In this document: positions 7,042 to 13,986 of the stretch, piece by piece
Layout of the letters: each line of letters opens with the position of its first letter
Numbering within the stretch: position 1 is the stretch's first letter
Source: Oscillospiraceae bacterium
GTDB taxonomy: Bacteria; Bacillota; Clostridia; Oscillospirales; Ruminococcaceae
Length of the DNA stretch: 16,210 bases
Direction of reading: 5' to 3'
NCBI GenBank assembly: GCA_900768245.1
Contig: CAAGCE010000025.1
Span: 1 to 16,210 of the forward strand
The notes under the pieces: model-generated
The model's database searches: none
What the model was told of the DNA's origin: nothing
The model's input: only the letters and a program-made list of their open reading frames with translations
Program-made: the position numbers and the translations under genes

Positions 7042-7345
7042 TTCGCATCGCCCTGATGAGTGTGGTCATCATCTGCTCACTGATGTCTTCGGGTATTTCG
7101 GCAGTCACTTCTCCAATACTGATCTTCACGCTGTAACATTCTTCCGGAACTGTCATTACAGGCACAGGTATCTGCTCACATATTTCCCTTCGGAGTTTAC
7201 GAAGATGATAGTAATACGTCTTTAAGTTGATACCGTTCTCCCTGCACCATTCAGATACGGTCAATCCGCTTTCACTGCACCGTTGGATCCTTTCTGTCCA
7301 TTCTGCCTTTTGTACCTGCTTTTTCACTATTGCGATTTCGTCCAT
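7034..7345 (-). CDS. tnpA: IS66 accessory protein TnpA (second copy)
   Basis: A 103-residue TnpA with the family helix-turn-helix-like block GLTVSEWCRENGINLKTYYY (about residues 27-46) and HLRKLRRE. AGGAGG precedes the ATG by about 6 nt. It is diverged from the first-copy TnpA but aligns to it across that block. It is promoter-proximal in the truncated element; the sequence up to 7481 would be the IS leader. Confidence 0.88.
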   Translation of the reverse strand: MDEIAIVKKQVQKAEWTERIQRCSESGLTVSEWCRENGINLKTYYYHLRKLRREICEQIPVPVMTVPEECYSVKISIGEVTAEIPEDISEQMMTTLIRAMRNA

Positions 7346-7567
7346 TTTTGCCCTCCTGCTAATTTAGTCTATTAGACCTTTTTAGTGTCCCTTTTACTCC
7401 AATTGGAGTTGGTGGGATATTTTAGTCTGTTTTAGCATTTGGCTTATTTATGGATAAAGGCGGGGTGGGTTTGACGGGTACCAATAATATTATAAAAAAT
7501 ACAATTAATGCCGTCTATATTAAACTATTTCTATATTTTTCTCTGATAATACGGGTATGTTTAACAA
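7346..7567. other. IS66 leader and junction with the AT-rich cassette
   Basis: No gene seen. The tnpA leader runs up to the IS66-like end near 7481, and from there the base composition shifts to the AT-rich character of the cassette. This is the visible left boundary of the cassette. Confidence 0.5.
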
Positions 7568-7594
7568 AAAAGAGAGGTGTTATGCCTCTCTTTT
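7568..7594 (-). terminator. Intrinsic terminator of the AT-rich cassette
   Basis: AAAAGAGAGG (7568-7577) pairs perfectly with CCTCTCTTTT (7585-7594), with a 7-nt loop. Read on the minus strand the stem is followed by a T-tract. It lies 8 nt past the last stop codon of the cassette, so it ends that operon. Confidence 0.85.
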
Positions 7595-7602
7595 GTAATG
7601 TA

Positions 7603-8439
7603 TTAGTGTTGCCAAAAATCATACAACGCATTAAACCATGTGAAAGCTGATTGATTTACGCAATCTTTGCTATTCTTCGTAAGATATGTTATAACACGCT
7701 CTACGCACGCCCATGTTGTCACTATTGTTTGTTCATCATTCCCGTAGCGTAACTTGTTGATTTTTTCTGTATATGTAAATAAATTTGCATATACTCGATT
7801 ATTACGTATGTCGGTTATACAATCATACAAATCACTGCATTGTGCGTCCGTAGGGACAAACATTGCCATTAAACAATTACACAGCTCTTCAAACGTACTT
7901 TTTTTAGTTGTACTGCCTATATTCTTTAACTTTAACTCATAAAAGTATACCTGTGTATAAATTTCTATATAACAATGTAATTGACATATTAAACCTAAAG
8001 CGGTTTGTTCAGACCAATTTCCTTTATACGTCAACAAATCTAGCATTTTGCTTATGGCATTTTCACCATATAAATCATAATATGCTAATTTTTCTACATT
8101 ACACACATCTTTACTGCTTTTGCACTTGTTTTTATGCTTTTGGCAATGCACCAGCTTAGCAGCATAAACTTTTCGTATATACGCTCCACTGTGTGCTGTA
8201 ACTCCTACTGTTTGTGCAAAACCTTTAACATCTATATTATTTTTTGTAGCATTACATACTAACTTATGCAATTTAACACATGCACTTACAGTTAAACAAT
8301 TACAAACATGCGAACCATTCCTACAATTCTCAAAGAAACTTCCTTTCATGTCATTGGTCGTTTTGCAACTGTTATATGCATAATATGCTATACGCATCAC
8401 ATCACATAAAGCATCTTCTTTTGCATTGTACAAATTCAA
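7603..8439 (-). CDS. Cysteine-rich protein of unknown function (cassette gene 6)
   Basis: 278 residues with no family that I recognise. It has about 18 cysteines, several in pairs or close clusters (CNC, CVKLHKLVC, HCQKHKNKC, CQLHC, CNC), with histidines nearby. The spacing does not match a zinc ribbon that I know, but metal binding is plausible. Predicted soluble and mostly helical, without signal peptide. The start is a TTG at 8439, chosen for AAAAGG about 6 nt upstream; the next in-frame ATG is 14 codons later and lacks a site. It starts 23 nt after the preceding gene and is the last gene before the terminator. Its codon use is AT-rich like the rest of the cassette and unlike the IS66 and recombinase genes on either side. 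Confidence 0.75.
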   Translation of the reverse strand: MNLYNAKEDALCDVMRIAYYAYNSCKTTNDMKGSFFENCRNGSHVCNCLTVSACVKLHKLVCNATKNNIDVKGFAQTVGVTAHSGAYIRKVYAAKLVHCQKHKNKCKSSKDVCNVEKLAYYDLYGENAISKMLDLLTYKGNWSEQTALGLICQLHCYIEIYTQVYFYELKLKNIGSTTKKSTFEELCNCLMAMFVPTDAQCSDLYDCITDIRNNRVYANLFTYTEKINKLRYGNDEQTIVTTWACVERVITYLTKNSKDCVNQSAFTWFNALYDFWQH

Positions 8440-8462
8440 TCCCGACCTTTTCGTTTATTCTT

Positions 8463-9254
8463 TTAGTACAGATCTCTAACATAACTCTGCACCATTTTTT
8501 GCTGTTCTTCTGTTGCAGGATACATATTGTATAGTTCCTGTAATGATTGATTTACTGTATAGTATTTTGCAACATTTATTAAGCGTTCTTTGTCAATTAT
8601 ATCGTCACCTATGTTGTATTTCGCCATTTCTATCAGTGCTGTAATTTTTTTGAAAAAATCACTTGTACTGATTGAATTATATTTCAGTAAATGTAGTGCA
8701 TACACTTCAAGCGCACTATTTTTTTCCAAACAAGCGTGGTACGCCTGCTCACCATCGGTAATACAACCACCTATATATTTACGCTTATTAAACGTGAACA
8801 CATCTACATTGTATGATGCTATACCTACATCCCATAAGGATAACACATACGCAAAAAAGTCATTATAACTACGAAGTTTTAAATGCCAGTTATACTGCAT
8901 ATCCGCACATTTTAAGACCGTATATAGTGCGTATATAGGGATTCCCTGCTGTCTCGGTAGATTAGCTTTAGCGTTTTTCTCATTTATACTGTGCAATTCA
9001 TCCAAAAATGTGTCCATTGCTCTCTGTAACATATCGTCAGAAATACTTTCGTGCGTAGCTGTAACTTTACTGTTACACTTCCGCAGCACTTCATCCCATA
9101 AACTTACGGATTTTAGTGTATACATATACTCTGTTTCGCATTCAATATTCGTTTTATCTATGGTCGTAGTTTTATATACATATTTGTCTTTTTCTGTTAT
9201 TAACCATTTAGTATTATTTTGACTTGCGTATTCCTGTTTCATTGTTTTTAACAT
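8463..9254 (-). CDS. Protein of unknown function (cassette gene 5)
   Basis: 263 residues, no recognised family. Predicted soluble: no signal peptide and no convincing membrane helix. The N-terminal third is rich in Thr, Lys and Tyr. The middle (MLQRAMDTFLDELHSINEKN, about residues 75-94) and the C-terminal part (SLQELYNMYPATEEQQKMVQ) look helical. The ATG at 9254 overlaps the stop of the upstream gene by 7 nt and lacks a clear ribosome binding site, so translation is probably coupled to that gene. It has only four cysteines, in contrast to its downstream neighbour. The tight packing argues that its product works with the other cassette proteins, perhaps as a complex. Confidence 0.75.
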   Translation of the reverse strand: MLKTMKQEYASQNNTKWLITEKDKYVYKTTTIDKTNIECETEYMYTLKSVSLWDEVLRKCNSKVTATHESISDDMLQRAMDTFLDELHSINEKNAKANLPRQQGIPIYALYTVLKCADMQYNWHLKLRSYNDFFAYVLSLWDVGIASYNVDVFTFNKRKYIGGCITDGEQAYHACLEKNSALEVYALHLLKYNSISTSDFFKKITALIEMAKYNIGDDIIDKERLINVAKYYTVNQSLQELYNMYPATEEQQKMVQSYVRDLY

Positions 9255-9892
9255 TTCAGATATATTCTTAGTATCTTTTTCGGATAATTAGTAACACCAA
9301 AACTACCGTATAGATTATCTGTGGTTAACACCTTTAATTGTTTTGTATGTGCATAAAGTGTTGTTGCTACATTGCTTATATACTTATATGCACCCACAAG
9401 TAACTTAGAAGTATCCTGTGTTATTTGTTTTTCATTCAATAGCGTGTTACTTACGCTCTGCACTGCAACACTATCTGAATCATGCACCCACGGTACAAAT
9501 TTATTAATATAAGCCTGCCATACATCCGTAGTCATTAAAGGTAAACATACGAAAGGTACCGCTATTTTCTTAATTACTGCATTTTTATCCGTGTTTGTAT
9601 AAAGACGTGTACAGCTCCAAGCAAATGCGTAATCATTTTCTATAGCATCATATGCTACATCCATTGTTACGCCAGCGATACGCCGTGCATTATTTATGAC
9701 ATTAGACAGCGTATATAAAATATCAGGCAATTCGTATCCGTCTTCACACAGATATGAATCAGTAAATGATGCATAACTCTGTCCCGACACTTGTATCAAT
9801 GTAACTATCTCATTTGATAAACGCTTCCACTCAACAACGCTGACTTTTTTACGTTGTCGTCCAGTGTTGCTGTTAGATCGGGCTGCACGCAC
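9248..9892 (-). CDS. Protein in the -1 frame to the PRTase gene: likely C-terminal domain (cassette gene 4)
   Basis: The open frame would give 214 residues from a GTG at 9892, which has no good ribosome binding site. It overlaps the PRTase gene by 88 nt, far more than is usual for separate genes. A homopolymer AAAAAAG at 9850-9844 lies in the overlap, and -1 slippage there joins PRTase residue 192 to residue 17 of this frame, giving a 390-residue fusion. So this may not be an independent gene but the C-terminal part of the PRTase protein, made by programmed frameshifting or separated from it by a one-base indel. The part after the junction (KVSVVEWKRLSNEIVTLIQV onward) is soluble with no recognised domain. 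The stop overlaps the next gene by 7 nt. Confidence 0.65.
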   Translation of the reverse strand: MRAARSNSNTGRQRKKVSVVEWKRLSNEIVTLIQVSGQSYASFTDSYLCEDGYELPDILYTLSNVINNARRIAGVTMDVAYDAIENDYAFAWSCTRLYTNTDKNAVIKKIAVPFVCLPLMTTDVWQAYINKFVPWVHDSDSVAVQSVSNTLLNEKQITQDTSKLLVGAYKYISNVATTLYAHTKQLKVLTTDNLYGSFGVTNYPKKILRIYLKC

Positions 9893-10419
9893 TCTGCTGT
9901 TTCACTCATCACTATGCTATCTACTTTTATTTCTTGTACAGAGTAAATATCATTGTTTGTTAAATAAGCTACGAGTTCATTTAATGCTCTGCCGTGAATT
10001 ATTATATCATCAAGAATAAGCAGTCTCTTTTGCTGCTGTTTCTTAAACGACTTTGCATAAATATACACATCGCTATGCATCTTTGACAGTGCTGCCTTAT
10101 AGCTTTCAATATTATCCTGCTCTTCTTCTGCAAAAAGCAAAATTATACCAAATATGCGTGCAAGCATATATGCTCTACGTGCCTTCACAATAATATAATC
10201 ATACTGTGCTTCACGTAAAAAATTCTTTTTAAAAAAATTATATACAACGGTATAGTCAGCGAAATCCAAAAATTCTTTAGCACGCTGTTGCATATACTTA
10301 CTATAACGTACACCCATTTCATTGTTATAAGCTATTCCTTTTACATAAGGTACGTTAAATACGCTTGTTTCGTCAGTGTGCTGCAAATCAGTTACCGCCG
10401 TCTCTATCGTGTTTTTCAT
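9805..10419 (-). CDS. Phosphoribosyltransferase-like protein (cassette gene 3)
   Basis: 204 residues from the ATG at 10419, chosen for AGGTG 6 nt upstream; a GTG three codons earlier lies inside that site. Residues 133-147, LLILDDIIIHGRALN, match the PRPP-binding signature of type I phosphoribosyltransferases: hydrophobic strand, two acids (D137, D138), then a phosphate loop. The loop, IHGRAL, departs from the usual TGxT, so the substrate may not be classical PRPP or activity may be changed. The preceding helical region (about 40-125) is long for a salvage enzyme. No purine or pyrimidine genes are nearby; the neighbours are membrane and unknown proteins. From memory, PRTase domains with a C-terminal extension have been proposed in bacterial conflict systems, which fits the frameshift-linked extension here. 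Specific role unknown. Confidence 0.7.
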   Translation of the reverse strand: MKNTIETAVTDLQHTDETSVFNVPYVKGIAYNNEMGVRYSKYMQQRAKEFLDFADYTVVYNFFKKNFLREAQYDYIIVKARRAYMLARIFGIILLFAEEEQDNIESYKAALSKMHSDVYIYAKSFKKQQQKRLLILDDIIIHGRALNELVAYLTNNDIYSVQEIKVDSIVMSETAECVQPDLTATLDDNVKKSALLSGSVYQMR

Positions 10420-10553
10420 TATTATCACCTATTCAATTGTAAATATGTTCATTATTGTTATATTACTGTGTATCACATTTTATGCGTTACACATAACAAT
10501 TGACATACTATATTACTATATATTTCTTAATTCCCTTATTTGCGAATATTCTA
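10420..10553 (-). promoter_or_regulatory. Spacer between cassette genes 2 and 3, possible operator
   Basis: The only sizeable gap inside the cassette (134 nt). It is very AT-rich and contains an inverted repeat, TGTGTA (10467-10472) with TACACA (10488-10493), flanked by GTTAT and TAAC. It could be a regulator site or carry an internal promoter; no convincing -35/-10 pair was seen. Confidence 0.3.
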
Positions 10554-11546
10554 TCATACATTAGCATTACTATTAGCATCAGCAATAATATTACTATCAG
10601 CATCAACAATAGTATTACCCTCAGTTGTAGCAGTATATACACGCCAAATTTGACAGTCATCAAACTGTACTACATTTGTACCAAGTACACCACTACTCAA
10701 CTTTATACACATGTCAGCATCATATTGTAACACATCGTTTTTTATGTTTTCAATCAAAGCTGTCAGTTTCTTATTTTCATTACCAGTTGCCTGCTGTATC
10801 TGCTGTGCCTGTTGTGCCTGCTGTACCTGTGGTATCTTCAAATATTTGTGCTGTAAGTTTTTAAAATATAATTGTATTTCTATTGCCTCCTGCTTAGAAG
10901 AGCTTGTCCTTAAAGCATTAAATAATAAATCTGGATTAACTCCAGTTGCATTTTCCATTGATTTTTTCAGCGGAACTACTAACTCGTAATTTATATTATC
11001 TGCGGTTTCTTCGGCAACGGTTTTACAATACAATATTATTTTGAAACGGTTAATTCCTGCTATATTCTGCTTTGTACATGTTGCACTATCTATATTTAAA
11101 ATGTTTTGTGATCGTATCGCATTGGATAGCGTTAAATGCAATTTATATTCCGTATTGTCAGCATTCTTCTCCAAACACAAACGCTGTATGCTATCCATTT
11201 GCCATGTATTGGATGTTTTCTGTAATGCCTCGTTGTTCTTTGTATGTATTTCCATTTCCAAACATGTACCATAAAATTGCTGTAATGTATTTTTATAAAT
11301 ATCATCACGTGTTTGCTGTTCCTGTGCTGCTAATTCTGCACTTTCTGTCTGCTTTTTATAAATCATAAGAGCTGTTACCGCTGTAAATATCCCTAAACCA
11401 AAACTTATAATGTCTGCTTCATTAAAGACTGACTCAATTGTTACACATTTTTTAAAACCTGTAAACACTATATGCAAAGCCCCTGTTAATCCTGTTGCTA
11501 AACAGAGTCCTGCCGACACTATACGTACTGTATCACACCATGTCAT
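10554..11546 (-). CDS. Two-TM membrane protein with cytoplasmic domain, unknown family (cassette gene 2)
   Basis: 330 residues from the ATG at 11546, which overlaps the upstream stop in an ATGA tetranucleotide, a hallmark of coupled translation. A GTG at 11627 would lengthen it by 27 residues inside the previous gene and has weaker support. Two hydrophobic helices, about residues 8-28 (VRIVSAGLCLATGLTGALHIV) with its end trimmed by eye, and 44-62 (ADIISFGLGIFTAVTALMIY), form a membrane hairpin. A charged linker and a soluble domain of some 250 residues follow. Near 245-260 is a glutamine-rich run (QVQQAQQAQQIQQAT), and the C-terminus has a short repeat (DADSNIIADANSNANV). No family recognised. 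In a conflict system, such a hairpin plus sensor architecture would suit a membrane-damaging effector; this is inference. Confidence 0.75.
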   Translation of the reverse strand: MTWCDTVRIVSAGLCLATGLTGALHIVFTGFKKCVTIESVFNEADIISFGLGIFTAVTALMIYKKQTESAELAAQEQQTRDDIYKNTLQQFYGTCLEMEIHTKNNEALQKTSNTWQMDSIQRLCLEKNADNTEYKLHLTLSNAIRSQNILNIDSATCTKQNIAGINRFKIILYCKTVAEETADNINYELVVPLKKSMENATGVNPDLLFNALRTSSSKQEAIEIQLYFKNLQHKYLKIPQVQQAQQAQQIQQATGNENKKLTALIENIKNDVLQYDADMCIKLSSGVLGTNVVQFDDCQIWRVYTATTEGNTIVDADSNIIADANSNANV

Positions 11547-11752
11547 ATGTGCAATTTTTTCTTTTGTTGTTGCGCTATTTCTTGCGTGGACTGATTTACA
11601 GAATTTGTTTGTGTAAGTTGTGTACACGTAGATTGATTTTCAAGAGTTGCTTGTTCTTGTTTATGTCTCGCATTTTTCAGTTCCTTATGAGAAATACCCC
11701 ACGCTATACCTGAAACACCTGCTAAACCAAGCCATGCAAAAAATGCTATCAA
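11543..11752 (-). CDS. Small single-TM protein (cassette gene 1)
   Basis: 69 residues from a TTG at 11752, chosen because AAAGGAG lies 8 nt upstream. An in-frame ATG at 11770 would add six residues, but it precedes that ribosome site and sits at or near the predicted transcription start, so it is less likely. The first 20 or so residues form one hydrophobic helix (FFAWLGLAGVSGIAWGI); the rest is hydrophilic, Gln/Thr-rich and probably helical (KKK near the end). No cysteine lipobox. The stop overlaps the next gene's ATG. As first gene of the operon and partner of a two-TM protein it may be an assembly or inhibitory subunit, but nothing shows that directly. Confidence 0.6.
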   Translation of the reverse strand: MIAFFAWLGLAGVSGIAWGISHKELKNARHKQEQATLENQSTCTQLTQTNSVNQSTQEIAQQQKKKLHI

Positions 11753-11774
11753 TATTATTACTCCTTTCATAAAT

Positions 11775-11780
11775 ATTATA
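11775..11780 (-). promoter_or_regulatory. Possible -10 box of the cassette promoter
   Basis: TATAAT on the minus strand, with its 3' end 4 nt before the ATG at 11770. Transcription would start at about that ATG, leaving the AAAGGAG site and the TTG start within the mRNA. No good -35 hexamer was found at 16-18 bp, so support is limited. Confidence 0.4.
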
Positions 11781-12107
11781 GGTTATACTCGCCAAAAACG
11801 CATTATTAATAATTGTAATAACGTATTTATCCGTCTTTTTCAATGCATTAGATATTTGTTAACAAAAAAATTACATATAGCACATGAATTGCGGCCTCGT
11901 GCTGTGTATAATACTAAAATTGTCCCTTGTTACGCCACTGCAAATGGACTTATTTTAACTAAATGGTCTTACACCATTTAGTACCGTGGCTACATGCTTT
12001 TATAGTACAGAATCTGCGGATATATATAATGAGCGTATATTGCCATACCATAGACAATAAACTGAGGGAATAATTGCGTTTACCATAAATTACATATTTG
12101 CAACAAA
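11781..12107. other. Non-coding stretch upstream of the cassette
   Basis: No gene seen on either strand. It contains a perfect 10-bp inverted repeat, ACTAAATGGT (11958-11967) with ACCATTTAGT (11973-11982), loop CTTAC. This could be an operator or part of a structured RNA; GCCAC/GTGGC segments on either side could pair to extend it. AT-rich sequence like the cassette itself suggests it travels with it. Confidence 0.4.
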
Positions 12108-12144
12108 ACAAAGCTGATGCTATAAAGCACCGGCTTATCTTTGT
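12108..12144 (-). terminator. Likely terminator for the recombinase transcript
   Basis: ACAAAGCTGATGCT (12108-12121) pairs imperfectly with AGCACCGGCTTATCTTTGT (12126-12144). Read on the minus strand the hairpin is followed by TTTTGTTG. It lies about 115 nt past the recombinase stop. Confidence 0.4.
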
Positions 12145-12147
12145 ATA

Positions 12148-12267
12148 GTAAAACCTCCAGTTTTACTGGGGTGCAGCTTGTCGAAAAAGTCACCCTTTAG
12201 GGCGGCGCACATAAAGCAGTTTATGTGATTTGAAGATAAGGTTGCGTAACATCGCAGTTACGCAGCC
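12148..12267. repeat. Cluster of short inverted repeats at the recombinase 3' end
   Basis: Three further hairpins are stacked here: GTAAAAC/GTTTTAC (12148-12166), CACATAAA/TTTATGTG (12208-12227) and GGTTGCGTAAC/GTTACGCAGCC (12240-12267, one G-T pair). The last overlaps the recombinase stop codon and is followed on the plus strand by a T-rich tract, so it can terminate plus-strand transcripts. The cluster may mark an element end or attachment region. Confidence 0.5.
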
Positions 12268-13889
12268 TTTTTCTTTTTTTCGTATTCTCTGCTGTCAGCT
12301 ATTGCCGTAGTGACAGCAACATCAAAGCGGAAGTGTATCTCTATCTGCTGAGTACGATGCCCATCGCTCTTTTCAGGAGCGTAAACAACTATCTTCTCGA
12401 TAAGTTCATGCATGATCTCGGGAGTAAGCTCCGTGATATGCTCATACTTCTGCACTACCTTTATAAATGAGTTCACATCAGCACATTTCTGCTCTGCTGT
12501 TTCAATAAAAGCAGTAAGTTCTGATGCTTTCGCTTTCAGCTTCTTCTGCTCGTCCTCATATCCTGCGGACAGTACAGCAAAACGCTCGTCAGAGATCTTA
12601 CCAGAAATATTGTCCTCATAGAGCCTTACAAACAGCCTGTCAAGTTCAGTGATACGCTTTTCAGCTTGATTAAGAGCTTTCTTTGCCTTAAATACATCAG
12701 AGGAATGCTTTGACGCAGAGTTGTCCATGGCTGTCTGCACAAACTCAGCTTCATTGTCTTTGACATTATCAAGGAGCTTGTTCAGAGCATTCAAAACCAA
12801 CTCCTTTAGCACCACAGTCCTGATATAATGTGAAGAACAGCTATTCTTATCTGCTGAGTGCGTAGAGCATTTCAGATGTTCCTGTTCTTCGCTGAGACTC
12901 TTGGAACGGCATAAATACAGCTTCTTCCCACAATCAGCACAATAACAGATGCCCGAAAACGGATTTACAGTTTCCTGCTTCTGATTTCTGCTCTTATTCT
13001 TACGCATCTCCTGAACAAGATCAAACTCCTGCTGTGTGACGATAGGCTCGTGGGTATTCTCAAAGATGAGCCAGTCTTCTTTCGGATTTTCAATCTTACG
13101 CTTGTTCTTGTAGGACTTGCGGCGTGTACGGAAGTTCACCGTATGACCGATGTATTCGGGGTGCTCTAAAATGTCAATGACAGTTTCAGTACACCAGCGG
13201 TCAAGCCTTGAATTCTTGTTGGCTGGGTTTCTTCCCTGCGATATAGCGTAAGCCGTCGGATTTGGGATACCTTCCTCAGTCAGCTTACGAGCTATCTGAG
13301 TCGGACCGTAGCCGCTGATGCAGAGCTTGTATATTTTGCGGACAACCGCTGCAGGCTCATCATCAATGATCCACTTGTGCTTATCTTCCTCAGATGCCTT
13401 GTACCCGTAAATAGGCAGAGAAAGCGGTTTGCCCGACTGACCCTTTGCCTTGAATACAGCACGAATCTTCTTCGATGTATCCCTGGCGTACCAGTCATTA
13501 AAAATGTTCTTGAAAGCCATCAGCTCATTCTCGCTCTTGAGAGTATCCACGTTATCATTGATAGCGATATAGCGGACATCATAGTCAGGGAATATGATCT
13601 CAATGTACTCACCGGTTTTCAGGTAGTCTCTGCCGAGTCTGCTCAGATCTTTGGTGATGACCGTTCCCACTTTGCCTGCTTCAACATCTGCCATCATAGC
13701 CTTGGAGCCATCACGTTCAAACGTCGTACCCGAAACTCCGTCATCAACGTAGTAAACGAGATTGCTGAAACCGCTATCCTCCGCATACTTTTTGAGGATA
13801 GCCTTCTGATTGGTGATACTATTACTCTCACCCTGTAACATATCGTCCTGCGAAAGACGACAATACAACGCTGTTATCTTGTCTGTCAT
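12258..13889 (-). CDS. Large serine recombinase of the TnpX/TndX type
   Basis: 543 residues. The catalytic domain starts with ALYCRLSQDD (nucleophile Ser13) and continues with the family blocks DDGVSGTTFERDG (about 49-61) and TKDLSRLGRDYL (79-90). The recombinase domain follows (about 155-300), then a zinc beta-ribbon with C317-x2-C320, C341 and C351, a coiled-coil (about 395-480) and a C-terminal segment like DUF4368. Such enzymes excise and insert Tn4451/Tn5397-type elements as circles without replication, using a GA dinucleotide crossover. AAGGAAGG lies 5 nt before the ATG. TnpW-like gene directly upstream completes the module. The frame is intact and all key residues are present, so it may be active. 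Its partner att sites were not identified. Confidence 0.93.
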   Translation of the reverse strand: MTDKITALYCRLSQDDMLQGESNSITNQKAILKKYAEDSGFSNLVYYVDDGVSGTTFERDGSKAMMADVEAGKVGTVITKDLSRLGRDYLKTGEYIEIIFPDYDVRYIAINDNVDTLKSENELMAFKNIFNDWYARDTSKKIRAVFKAKGQSGKPLSLPIYGYKASEEDKHKWIIDDEPAAVVRKIYKLCISGYGPTQIARKLTEEGIPNPTAYAISQGRNPANKNSRLDRWCTETVIDILEHPEYIGHTVNFRTRRKSYKNKRKIENPKEDWLIFENTHEPIVTQQEFDLVQEMRKNKSRNQKQETVNPFSGICYCADCGKKLYLCRSKSLSEEQEHLKCSTHSADKNSCSSHYIRTVVLKELVLNALNKLLDNVKDNEAEFVQTAMDNSASKHSSDVFKAKKALNQAEKRITELDRLFVRLYEDNISGKISDERFAVLSAGYEDEQKKLKAKASELTAFIETAEQKCADVNSFIKVVQKYEHITELTPEIMHELIEKIVVYAPEKSDGHRTQQIEIHFRFDVAVTTAIADSREYEKKKKAA

Positions 13890-13924
13890 ATTAACCTTCC
13901 TTTCTGACAGATAAAGCGAGCTAT

Positions 13925-13953
13925 GTTATCATTATAGCGCAATATACCGTCAA
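13925..13953 (-). promoter_or_regulatory. Predicted promoter of the serine recombinase gene
   Basis: On the minus strand TTGACG (13953-13948) is separated from GATAAC (13930-13925) by 17 bp; a TATAAT lies just inside the spacer end. Located between tnpW and the recombinase gene, 36 nt before the start codon. Confidence 0.45.
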
Positions 13954-13986
13954 TGGCAATGCGCCGAAATGCCAATATTACACAGC

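Larger units (their letters stand above)
6685..7481 (-). mobile_element. Truncated second IS66-family element (tnpA-tnpB only)
   Basis: Oriented opposite to the first copy. tnpA and tnpB are complete, but no tnpC follows. The outer end probably lies near 7481, where GTTTGACGGGTAC (complement GTACCCGTCAAAC) resembles the first copy's GTAACCGTCAAA terminal repeat. The two copies are clearly diverged in protein sequence, so this is a separate IS66 lineage and not a duplicate. The inner boundary is undefined. Confidence 0.7.

Noticed and set aside
10560..10840. Short repeats in the two-TM gene considered as a CRISPR or tandem-repeat array
   Set aside because: They are in-frame codon repeats giving Gln-rich and Asp/Asn/Ala-rich peptide, without spacers of constant length.
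11547..11627. 27-residue N-terminal extension of the two-TM protein from a GTG
   Set aside because: The ATG at 11546 overlaps the upstream stop as ATGA, which is the better-supported start.
7754..11713. Many plus-strand frames opposite the AT-rich cassette
   Set aside because: They are short, Cys/Tyr/Ile-rich complements of the cassette genes and lack ribosome sites; the minus-strand genes are tightly packed and end in a terminator.
13292..13838. Two frames overlapping the serine recombinase gene
   Set aside because: One is a same-strand out-of-frame shadow, the other antisense; the recombinase frame is intact with all motifs.
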